42,617 nucleotides of DNA from Leyella stercorea (GTDB lineage: Bacteria > Bacteroidota > Bacteroidia > Bacteroidales > Bacteroidaceae): contig NZ_JADYTS010000019.1 in the NCBI RefSeq assembly GCF_021531355.1, positions 1-42,617 of the forward strand, in the 5' to 3' direction. A program made the position numbers and the translations under genes. The notes beneath the pieces were generated by a model that was not told the origin of the DNA, made no database searches, and was given only the letters and a program-made list of their open reading frames with translations. Below are positions 24,101 to 31,264 of this stretch, one piece after another (position 1 is the stretch's first letter; the number at the start of each line of letters is the position of its first letter).

Positions 24101-25057
24101 ATGAACTTCATAAAACAACTCTTCGCCATTGAGCAGAAGCCCAAACGCGGACTGCATGCTCTCGAATGGCTCGTACTGGGCTACACAGTGTTCACACTGC
24201 TGGTGGCTCTGTTTACATATACAAAACTGCAAAACCCCGACTCGATGATATGGGGACGTGTGCGCGTGGTGGCTATGACATTGGCTCTGTGGCTGGTGTA
24301 CCGCATGATTCCATGCCGACTGACGCAACTGGCGCGTGTAGTGGCGCAGATGTCGCTGCTGGCATGGTGGTATCCCGACACCTACGAGTTGAACCGTATG
24401 TTCAACAATCTCGACCATGTATTCTGCAAATGGGAACAGTCGTTGTTCGGATGCCAGCCCTCGCTCTACTTCGCCGAGAAATTCTCGTGGCCCGTCATAA
24501 GCGAACTCATGAGCATGGGCTACGCCAGCTACTACCCGATGATAGCACTGGTAGTGCTGTTCTATTTCGCTCGTCGATACAACGAGTTCCAGCGTGCGGC
24601 TTTCGTAGTGATGGCGTCGTTCTTCATCTACTACATCATCTTCATATTCGTGCCCGTCGTCGGACCCACATTCTATTATAAAGCAGTGGGCGTAGACAAC
24701 ATCGCATCGGGCATATTCCCGCAGCTCGGCACCTACTTCAACACCCATCAGGAGTGTCTCGCCACTCCTGGCTACACCGACGGATTCTTCTACGGACTCG
24801 TGGAGAATGCCAAGGCGGCAGGCGAACGTCCCACAGCGGCATTCCCGTCGTCGCACGTTGGAATATCTACTGTTTGCATGCTGTTGGCGTGCCACACCCG
24901 TCAGCGCCGGCTGGTGTTCTGCCTGCTACCCTTCTACGTGCTGCTGTGCATGTCGACGGTGTACATCCAGGCACACTACGTAGTGGACGCACTGGCTGGC
25001 CTCATCACGGGTGCCCTGCTGTACGCAGGTCTGATGATGGCTACACGACGAATGTAA
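24101..25057 (+). CDS. PAP2-family membrane phosphatase/phosphotransferase
   Basis: Integral membrane protein of 318 residues with about six hydrophobic helices. The acid-phosphatase/PAP2 active-site motifs are present: FPSSHVGIS near residues 247-255 and AHYVVDALAG with His291 and Asp295. The family includes phosphatidic-acid and undecaprenyl-pyrophosphate phosphatases and the Aur1-type inositol-phosphorylceramide synthases; PSSHVGIS followed by HYxVD resembles the last group. It is co-transcribed with the upstream SDR gene. The reaction cannot be fixed by sequence alone: dephosphorylation of a lipid or transfer of a phospho-head group. A very long bidirectional hairpin follows the stop. Confidence 0.87.
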   Translation: MNFIKQLFAIEQKPKRGLHALEWLVLGYTVFTLLVALFTYTKLQNPDSMIWGRVRVVAMTLALWLVYRMIPCRLTQLARVVAQMSLLAWWYPDTYELNRMFNNLDHVFCKWEQSLFGCQPSLYFAEKFSWPVISELMSMGYASYYPMIALVVLFYFARRYNEFQRAAFVVMASFFIYYIIFIFVPVVGPTFYYKAVGVDNIASGIFPQLGTYFNTHQECLATPGYTDGFFYGLVENAKAAGERPTAAFPSSHVGISTVCMLLACHTRQRRLVFCLLPFYVLLCMSTVYIQAHYVVDALAGLITGALLYAGLMMATRRM

Positions 25058-25062
25058 AATCC

Positions 25063-25136
25063 ATACAAAATAATATATACCAAAAGAGGCTATGGCAGAT
25101 GCGCCATAGCCTCTTTTGGTATATATTATTTTGTAT
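25063..25136. terminator. bidirectional terminator, 34-bp perfect inverted repeat
   Basis: Bases 25063-25096 are the exact reverse complement of 25103-25136 with a 6-base loop (AGATGC). A GC-richer core (AAGAGGCTATGGC) is flanked by A/T-rich arms, so either strand gives a hairpin followed by a U-rich run. It lies between the convergent PAP2 and C1 peptidase genes and should end both transcripts. Confidence 0.85.
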
Positions 25137-25149
25137 TGAAATGCGTTGA

Positions 25150-26562
25150 TTACATATCGTCGCTGAAGAGCGGATCCTCAGGTGTCACCATCAACGGCTT
25201 CTGCTCAAACTCCTTGAGCAATGTCTCCGGCACATACTTCTTGTCTACTACAAGACGGAACATGTACTCGTTAAACCAGCGGTTGGTCATGATGATGCAG
25301 CCCTGATGGCCGTTGGTTGCGCCCCAACTGTTCTCCACCTTCCACTTGATTGGATTGCCCTCGTTGTCGAGATCGACAGCTGTGAGAGTCATGGCGTGTG
25401 TCGAACCAGAATCGAATGTAGCGATACGGTCGGCCTTGTTCATCGGGAATGTGGTGGAGAAGAGCGATGCGTAGTCGTAGTTCTCAGTATCAGAGAATCC
25501 ACGCTCACGGTCAAACTGCTTGCCTACGTCGTACGACGAATACATCTTCTTGCCGTCCTTGAGCGAAGCGATAGCCAGCTTTGCAATCTCATCCATAGGC
25601 AGGTTGAGGTACTTCCAGTTGGTACCGTCGTACACATGGCGGTCGTACTCTACCTCGTATGTCTTGTGGTAAGGACGACGCGGGTCGTTCATCACCATGA
25701 TGAATGTACCCTTAATCGGGTTGCCCACTACCTCGTCGTAGAACGACTTAGGTGTGAAGCGGCGCGGCTCGCCTACGGCACGACCGTTCTTGTCGCGGAA
25801 CTGGTATGTGAATTCCTTCACCGGCTCGCCATATGCCATAGAGAGCATACGATATATGGTAGAGAGCATCTCGGTCTTGCGGTCGGCAATGGCCTGTGGC
25901 TTCTTGCCGACAGCCACCATGCGATGCAGTTCAAGTCCATACTCGCGAAGCTTAGAAGAGAGCAGCGAACCCATCTTTGCTGTATTCTCAGCAGTGAATG
26001 TCTCGGGCTGAGCCGACATAGGAACGAGTCCGTACTTAGGAGCGAGGTCGGCTACACCACAGAATGTACCGCCATCGTTGAGCGGACTCTTGAAGAAGAA
26101 CTGCATACGTGGGTCGTCGATAGGCTTCTTGGCGTTGTCGATAACACCCTGAAGCATAAGATTGGCCTTCTCGAGCTGGTCGTAGAAGAAGAGATAGTCG
26201 TGCGAGAAGTCTACACACAATGAATCTCCATGACGACGGGCGAAATCGGCACGCAGTACGTTGAAACTTGAGAACATCCAGCAGCGACCAGAACTCTTCT
26301 GGTTGTGTATCGACTGCTTGGGAGTCTCTACGCTGAAGTGCGAGTCGAATAGTCCCTTATTGGCGAAGTTCTTTGCCAAGTCGTCAATCTTGTTCGCAGC
26401 CAAAGCGTTGAATACGGCCTTGTTTACGGGCGCAGCTTCCTGAGCCTTCACAATTTTCTGCAAGGTCTGCGACGAGATGCCACCCTGCTTGTTCAGTGTC
26501 TGTGCGCCAGCCATCGGAGCGAGCGCGAGGCATAAGCCTAACAATACTGTTGATTTGTTCAT
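25150..26562 (-). CDS. secreted C1B cysteine peptidase (aminopeptidase C/bleomycin hydrolase-like)
   Basis: Papain-fold aminopeptidase of 470 residues. It differs from cytoplasmic PepC in having a signal peptide (MNKSTVLLGLCLALAPMAGAQ), so it acts in the periplasm or outside. The catalytic cysteine is near residue 94 in NQKSSGRCWMFSSFNVLR. The histidine is near 389 in GSTHAMTLTAVD and the asparagine near 410 in WKVENSWG. C1B enzymes form hexameric rings and trim peptides from the N-terminus. It lies downstream of a 77-residue gene on the same strand; no promoter box is obvious between them, so they may be co-transcribed. A convergent terminator ends the gene. Confidence 0.93.
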   Translation of the reverse strand: MNKSTVLLGLCLALAPMAGAQTLNKQGGISSQTLQKIVKAQEAAPVNKAVFNALAANKIDDLAKNFANKGLFDSHFSVETPKQSIHNQKSSGRCWMFSSFNVLRADFARRHGDSLCVDFSHDYLFFYDQLEKANLMLQGVIDNAKKPIDDPRMQFFFKSPLNDGGTFCGVADLAPKYGLVPMSAQPETFTAENTAKMGSLLSSKLREYGLELHRMVAVGKKPQAIADRKTEMLSTIYRMLSMAYGEPVKEFTYQFRDKNGRAVGEPRRFTPKSFYDEVVGNPIKGTFIMVMNDPRRPYHKTYEVEYDRHVYDGTNWKYLNLPMDEIAKLAIASLKDGKKMYSSYDVGKQFDRERGFSDTENYDYASLFSTTFPMNKADRIATFDSGSTHAMTLTAVDLDNEGNPIKWKVENSWGATNGHQGCIIMTNRWFNEYMFRLVVDKKYVPETLLKEFEQKPLMVTPEDPLFSDDM

Positions 26563-26614
26563 AAATAAATATTTGAGGTAGTTTTTAGCATCTGATACTT
26601 ATAAGATGTGCATC

Positions 26615-26848
26615 TTAATCTTCATAATTCTCCTGTCCATCAGTTTTGCCATGCAGGGCCTCCTTGAACGATTCCCAATCCTGAAACCCCACCAACAGCG
26701 ATATACGGTCAAGAGTTTCGCGCGAAGGCTTCTCCTTACCGGTGATGTACAGACGCAACTTGTCGAGGGCGCGTACCTTCTGCGGAATGCGCTCCAACTC
26801 ATGCTCGACGGTATCAAACAGTTTCTTCAGTGCGTAATTAATGCTCAT
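26615..26848 (-). CDS. conserved small protein, 77 residues
   Basis: Small, probably helical cytoplasmic protein: MSINYALKKLFDTVEHELE opens a helix, then ALDKLRLYITGKEKPSRETLDRISLLVGFQDWESFKEALHG. The second half has the look of a short helical module found in Bacteroidetes proteins of unknown function. The gene has an AGGA-like sequence 5-8 bases before the ATG and its own TAnnTTTG box (26876-26883), and it is divergent from the AICAR formyltransferase gene. The stop overlaps a small palindrome (AAGATGTGCATCTT). I do not know its function; a regulatory role is possible but unproven. Confidence 0.75.
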   Translation of the reverse strand: MSINYALKKLFDTVEHELERIPQKVRALDKLRLYITGKEKPSRETLDRISLLVGFQDWESFKEALHGKTDGQENYED

Positions 26849-26875
26849 AACATCCTAATATGTAATATTTTGACG

Positions 26876-26883
26876 CAAATGTA
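26876..26883 (-). promoter_or_regulatory. -7 box for the 77-residue protein gene
   Basis: Minus-strand TACATTTG, 28 bases before the ATG. A clear -33 box is not visible. It overlaps the upstream part of the divergent promoter at 26883-26913, so the two promoters may compete. Confidence 0.5.
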
Positions 26884-26913
26884 CTGCTTTTTAGTGGAAA
26901 AATCGTAATTTTG
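26883..26913 (+). promoter_or_regulatory. promoter of the AICAR formyltransferase gene
   Basis: TAATTTTG at 26906-26913 with ACTG at 26883-26886, 19 bases upstream. The start would be near 26920, about 25 bases before the ATG. Confidence 0.6.
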
Positions 26914-26944
26914 CAGACATATTTTTCATTCTTATATTCACTGT

Positions 26945-28126
26945 ATGAAAGAATTAGCACTCAAGTACGGATGCAATCCGAACCAGAAGCCTTCGCGCAT
27001 ATACATGGAAGAAGGCGAACTCCCTATCGAAGTACTCAACGGCCGTCCCGGCTACATCAATTTCCTCGATGCTCTCAACTCATGGCAGCTCGTCAAGGAA
27101 TTGAAGGCTGCAACAGGTCTCGCAGCAGCAGCATCGTTCAAGCACGTATCGCCCGCAGGTGCAGCAGTTGGTCTGCCTCTGAGCGACACATTGAAGAAGA
27201 TATACTTCGTCGACGACGTTAAGGTTGAACTCTCGCCCATCGCTTGTGCCTATGCACGTGCACGTGGTGCCGACCGCATGAGTTCGTATGGCGACTTCGT
27301 AGCGCTTAGCGACACTTGCGACGCTGCTACAGCTACTCTCATCAAGCGTGAGGTGAGCGACGGCGTTATTGCTCCCGACTTCACTCCCGAGGCTCTCGAG
27401 ATTCTGAAGGCAAAGCGCAAGGGTACATACAACGTGATTAAGATTGACCACAACTACACTCCGGCCCCCATCGAGCACAAGCAGGTATTCGGCGTGACTT
27501 TCGAGCAGGGACGCAACGAGGTGAAGCTCGACGACCCAGCTCTCTTCGAGAACATCCCCACAAAGGCAAAGAACTTCACACCCGAGGCTATCCGCGACCT
27601 CATCATCTCGCTCATCACTCTGAAGTACACACAGTCGAACTCTGTATGCTACGTCAAGGACGGTCAGGCCATCGGTATCGGCGCCGGACAGCAGAGCCGT
27701 ATCCACTGTACACGTCTGGCTGGCAACAAGGCCGACATCTGGTGGTTGCGTCAGCACCCGAAGGTGATGAACCTCCCGTTCGTTGACGGCATCCGTCGCG
27801 CCGACCGCGACAACACCATCGACGTATACATCTCTGAAGACCATGACGACGTTCTGCGCGACGGTACATGGCAGATGTTCTTCAAGGAGAAGCCTGAGGT
27901 ATTGACCATGGAGGAGAAGAAGGCATGGATTGCCCAGAACCGTGGCGTAGCTCTCGGCTCAGACGCTTTCTTCCCGTTCGGCGACAACATCGAGCGCGCT
28001 CACAAGAGCGGCGTAGAGTACATCGCTCAGGCTGGTGGTTCAGTACGCGACGACAATGTTATCGATACTTGCGACAAGTACGGCATCACAATGGCATTCA
28101 CAGGCGTTCGTCTGTTCCATCATTGA
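26945..28126 (+). CDS. stand-alone AICAR formyltransferase (PurH C-terminal domain only)
   Basis: Formylates AICAR with 10-formyltetrahydrofolate in purine synthesis. In usual PurH this domain follows an IMP cyclohydrolase (MGS-like) domain; here the 393 residues contain only the transformylase. The catalytic Lys66-His67 pair is in SFKHVSPAGAAVG, and SNSVCYVKDGQAIGIGAGQQSR and GSDAFFPFGDNIERA are the other conserved blocks. A separate IMP cyclohydrolase or a full PurH elsewhere would be needed to finish the pathway. The gene has its own promoter and a nearby inverted repeat downstream. Confidence 0.93.
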   Translation: MKELALKYGCNPNQKPSRIYMEEGELPIEVLNGRPGYINFLDALNSWQLVKELKAATGLAAAASFKHVSPAGAAVGLPLSDTLKKIYFVDDVKVELSPIACAYARARGADRMSSYGDFVALSDTCDAATATLIKREVSDGVIAPDFTPEALEILKAKRKGTYNVIKIDHNYTPAPIEHKQVFGVTFEQGRNEVKLDDPALFENIPTKAKNFTPEAIRDLIISLITLKYTQSNSVCYVKDGQAIGIGAGQQSRIHCTRLAGNKADIWWLRQHPKVMNLPFVDGIRRADRDNTIDVYISEDHDDVLRDGTWQMFFKEKPEVLTMEEKKAWIAQNRGVALGSDAFFPFGDNIERAHKSGVEYIAQAGGSVRDDNVIDTCDKYGITMAFTGVRLFHH

Positions 28127-28133
28127 TACTACG

Positions 28134-28202
28134 AGTTGACAAGATACAAGTTGACGAGTTGACAAGCTGATTAGCCAACTTGGATATTGTCTCTTGTCAA
28201 CC
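28134..28202 (+). terminator. GTTGACAAG repeats and hairpin downstream of the AICAR formyltransferase gene
   Basis: The word GTTGACAAG (or GTTGACGAG) occurs three to four times in tandem, and its complement CTTGTCAAC lies at 28194-28202. The last direct copy and the complement form a 9-bp stem followed by CCCTTTAATCTTTT. It is probably a weak terminator and also an example of the heptamer-like repeats seen in other gaps. Confidence 0.5.
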
Positions 28203-28235
28203 CTTTAATCTTTTAAAACAATAAACAAAACGATT

Positions 28236-28442
28236 ATGAGCAAAGGCGACGATATAGACGCAATCATTGCCGGGGGCGGAATCTCCTGGGGTCGTGGCGG
28301 CGCATCCAACCGCAACGATGACGACGGCAAGGTGAAGACCAAGGCTAAGAAGAAGAAATACATCACCGGAGCCCATGGTAGCGGGTCGGCACGTCAGAAA
28401 GCAAAATACCGCGAACAACGTGCCAACCGACACAAGAAATAA
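28236..28442 (+). CDS. small basic protein of unknown function, 68 residues
   Basis: MSKGDDIDAIIAGGGISWGRGG opens the protein, and the C-terminal two thirds is very basic: KTKAKKKKY, then ARQKAKYREQRANRHKK. It has no signal or membrane segment and may bind nucleic acid. The codon use resembles the neighbours, so I take it as real. It does not match the Thx ribosomal protein pattern I know. A large inverted repeat follows the stop at once. Confidence 0.65.
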   Translation: MSKGDDIDAIIAGGGISWGRGGASNRNDDDGKVKTKAKKKKYITGAHGSGSARQKAKYREQRANRHKK

Positions 28443-28450
28443 TTTTACTT

Positions 28451-28572
28451 AGTTGAGAGTTGAAAGTTGAGAGTTTAGAGTTATGATATGCTTTGTAGCA
28501 TTAGACGATAATCAAATGATTATAACATGTAATCATAACTCTAAACTCTCAATTTTCAACTCTCAACTTTTT
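28451..28572. terminator. 37-bp near-perfect inverted repeat with two inner hairpins
   Basis: 28451-28487 and 28532-28568 are reverse complements at 36 of 37 positions; each arm is itself made of AGTTGAGA/AGTTTAGA heptamer-octamer units. The loop holds ATGCT/AGCAT and ATAATC/GATTAT hairpins. Five T follow on the plus strand. It separates the convergent small basic protein gene from the TlpA gene and can terminate the plus-strand transcript. Confidence 0.75.
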
Positions 28573-28618
28573 ATTGAATTAGAACAACTCCTAATTCCTA
28601 ATTCGTAATTCCTACTTC

Positions 28619-30127
28619 TTACTCTTCTTCCTCACCCAGCAACTCAGCAACCTTGTCACAGTATGACTTGGCATAAGCATTGTTCTTCAATACGGGCGAC
28701 AAAGCGTTAGAGAAGCTCTGATTGTACGACTTGTCGAGAATGTTGAGGAAGTCGCGTTCCATAATATACGGAGCCACGGGCGAAGTGTTGTGGTCGAGAA
28801 CGAAGCGCACCTGAGCCTCAAGCTTGGCTATCTTCGACATATCCTTACGCTTGCAGAGGGCCTCATACTCGTCGTATAGCTTCTGGTCGGCAGCCGACGA
28901 AGCCTTGAAAGGAGCCATCTTTACAGCCGAAGCAGCCGTTGCAGTCTTAGCATTTGACTTTGCTGGCTTGAAAGGCTTGCTCAGAATGTCCTTCACAGTA
29001 TTAACAAGTTCCTCGCCACGAAGGTTGAACTTCACTACATTTCCAGCCGGATCGATGAGAACTGTATGAGGAACGCCACGCACATTGTACAGACGTATGA
29101 TGTCAGACGACCATGCCTTCAGCGTAGACACGTGTATCCAGTTCTTGTCAGACATCTGATTCTTGGCAATACAGTTGGTCCAATCGCTGCGTTTGCTGTC
29201 GATTGAGTAGCTCAACACTTTGAAGTTGTCCTTGTTTTTAGCCTCAGCCAGTGCCTTCTTGATGAATGGTATCTCACGACGACAAGGCGCACACCACGAT
29301 GCCCAGACGTCTAAGAAGACGTACTTTCCCTTCAGTTGCGACAACGACAGCGACTTTCCGTTGACTGTAAGAGCAGTGAAGTCGGGTGCCGGACTGCCTT
29401 CCACCATGTCGCTTGAGAGCAACTGGTTCTTCAGTTCCTTATAGATGGGATGGCTGTGCAGGCGCTCGGGCAGTGCAGCCATAAACACATCGTGCAGATA
29501 CTTCGGCTTGAACATATAGTAGAGGTCGTACTTCAGGATGAAGAGACTTGCCTCGCTGTCGATGTGCTTGAGGTAATAATCCATCACATCAGCCTTGTAA
29601 TACACGCCGTTGGCATTGAATATGGCTCCGTGATAAGGCATATACTTGCGGTCGTCATTGGTGATGCTGTCAGGCAAAGAGGCGCGAAGCTTCTCGATAT
29701 TCACCTTAGCATCGTCGGCATTCTTGCTGTGCAGCATGGCATAACCTACAAAGATGTCGTTGTTCTTGGTTCCGTAAGCCTTGGCACCAACGGGGAAATT
29801 GCCGTCGAAAGGCTTGAACTTGATGTTGCCGGGTTCAAGAAGCAGCTGTGCCGAACCATTGTCGAAGCCTGTGATAATTGCAGCCTCAACGTCCTTAGGA
29901 GCCGTTCCTTCGAAGTGGAAGCAGCGGTTCTTCACCACAGCCGAGTCCATCATAACTTCCTGACCGTTAACGATATGCTTCAAATACACTTTCTTTATCG
30001 CCTGCGGAGTATAACGCAGCGAGTCGCGTGTCAGCTCACCGTCGATGGTGAAGCGGCGTGCTGTCTGTGCCATACTTGGCATAATACCCATGCAAGCCAA
30101 TGCAAATAAAAAGATTCTGGTTTTCAT
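28619..30127 (-). CDS. secreted TlpA-like thioredoxin with DUF4369-like N-terminus and C-terminal extension
   Basis: Periplasmic thiol-disulfide protein of 502 residues. A signal peptide (MKTRIFLFALACMGIMPSMAQ) is followed by a β-rich DUF4369-like region, a helical part and a thioredoxin domain (about 240-380) with DVWASWCAPC near residue 278 and the cis-proline in RGVPHTVLID. Unusually, a Lys/Ala-rich linker (KPAKSNAKTATAASA) and about 100 further helical residues follow. Last gene of the SusCD operon, 36 bases after another TlpA-like gene. It probably reduces or isomerises disulfides in proteins or peptides in the periplasm. Confidence 0.9.
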   Translation of the reverse strand: MKTRIFLFALACMGIMPSMAQTARRFTIDGELTRDSLRYTPQAIKKVYLKHIVNGQEVMMDSAVVKNRCFHFEGTAPKDVEAAIITGFDNGSAQLLLEPGNIKFKPFDGNFPVGAKAYGTKNNDIFVGYAMLHSKNADDAKVNIEKLRASLPDSITNDDRKYMPYHGAIFNANGVYYKADVMDYYLKHIDSEASLFILKYDLYYMFKPKYLHDVFMAALPERLHSHPIYKELKNQLLSSDMVEGSPAPDFTALTVNGKSLSLSQLKGKYVFLDVWASWCAPCRREIPFIKKALAEAKNKDNFKVLSYSIDSKRSDWTNCIAKNQMSDKNWIHVSTLKAWSSDIIRLYNVRGVPHTVLIDPAGNVVKFNLRGEELVNTVKDILSKPFKPAKSNAKTATAASAVKMAPFKASSAADQKLYDEYEALCKRKDMSKIAKLEAQVRFVLDHNTSPVAPYIMERDFLNILDKSYNQSFSNALSPVLKNNAYAKSYCDKVAELLGEEEE

Positions 30128-30163
30128 TTTATGTTTTAAATTTGGTTTTTAGAATATACATCA

Positions 30164-31264
30164 TTACTTGAGTCGTTCCTGAAGGAAGTTCGCGAGCGAC
30201 TCACCACGGATGTTTGTAGTGATGATATGGTTTTCTTCGTCGAGGATATATATGGCTGGCACCGCCTTGACATCGTAAGTACGAGCCACCTCACACTGCC
30301 ATCCCTTGAGCGAACTGACGTTGATCCAGGGCAGACCATCCTGCTTGACAGCCTTCAGCCAACGCTCCTTGACATTGTCGAGCGACACGCTTACAATCTC
30401 CAATCCTTTGTCGTGATACTGCTCATACATACGCTTCAGCGACGGATTGTTCAATCGGCAGGGTCCACACCACGAAGCCCAGAAGTCGACAATCTTCACC
30501 TTGGCGTTCACTTTGCTTAGAGTCACCAAGTTGCCATTGAGGTCTGGCAGAGTAAAGTCGGGTGCTTTGCGTCCCTGAGTCACCTTCTCCATACGCTGAA
30601 TGCGTTCGAGCATGATGCGGCCGCTGGGCGAATTCTTTGCACCTTCGCCCATAGAGTCGTACAATCTACGCGTGTCGGCGAGGTTGAGTTCAGCCATCAG
30701 CGCGTTGGCGTTGTAGGTATAGGCAGCTATAACGTCGTCGTGCTGCTTCAGGAAAGCCTGAGTTTCGGCGTTGATGTTGTCGTTTAGCGTGCGCAAGGAG
30801 TCGTTTGTGGCGCTGGCGCTGCGGAATTTGTTGGCAGCACGCAATGCGTCGTAACGCGCCTGCATAGCTTTCGACTCGGCATGAAGTTCGGCCGAGCGCT
30901 TAGAGAAAGCCATCCACTCGTCCTGAAGTTTTCCACCTTTAATATAAGCGGCATCTCCGTCGCACAGAAAAGCGTCGTACTTGGCGTTGGGTTCGGCAAT
31001 GAAGTTGAATCCGCCACTATAGCCTCGCACTACAATCTGTGCCATAACAGGCTCCTTTACTTTCGCCTTAAGCTGGAACTTAGGCGCTTTGAAATCGGCT
31101 ACACCGAGTGTATCCATACGGTTTTCGCCTACTTGTGCCACAAGCAGGAGCTGTCCCTGCTTGACACCCTCAATCTTTCCGCTCACCACAACGTCGCTTT
31201 GAGCCTGTGCGGTGAAGGCACTGCCCGCCCAAGCGAGCAGTGCCAATGAAATATTACGTAACAT
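30164..31264 (-). CDS. secreted TlpA-like thioredoxin with DUF4369-like N-terminus
   Basis: Periplasmic thioredoxin-fold protein of 366 residues. It has a signal peptide (MLRNISLALLAWAGSAFTAQAQ), a DUF4369-like β domain, a long helical section (about 115-210) and a C-terminal thioredoxin domain with VDFWASWCGPC near residue 265 and the cis-proline in VKAVPAIYILD. Full catalytic CxxC is kept. Its ATG overlaps the stop of the upstream PKD-like gene by one base (TAATG), indicating translational coupling in the SusCD operon. Confidence 0.92.
   Translation of the reverse strand: MLRNISLALLAWAGSAFTAQAQSDVVVSGKIEGVKQGQLLLVAQVGENRMDTLGVADFKAPKFQLKAKVKEPVMAQIVVRGYSGGFNFIAEPNAKYDAFLCDGDAAYIKGGKLQDEWMAFSKRSAELHAESKAMQARYDALRAANKFRSASATNDSLRTLNDNINAETQAFLKQHDDVIAAYTYNANALMAELNLADTRRLYDSMGEGAKNSPSGRIMLERIQRMEKVTQGRKAPDFTLPDLNGNLVTLSKVNAKVKIVDFWASWCGPCRLNNPSLKRMYEQYHDKGLEIVSVSLDNVKERWLKAVKQDGLPWINVSSLKGWQCEVARTYDVKAVPAIYILDEENHIITTNIRGESLANFLQERLK

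Noticed and set aside
23813..24895. 360-codon minus-strand frame opposite the SDR and PAP2 genes
   Set aside because: It crosses the boundary between two well-supported plus-strand genes and shows no protein family features.
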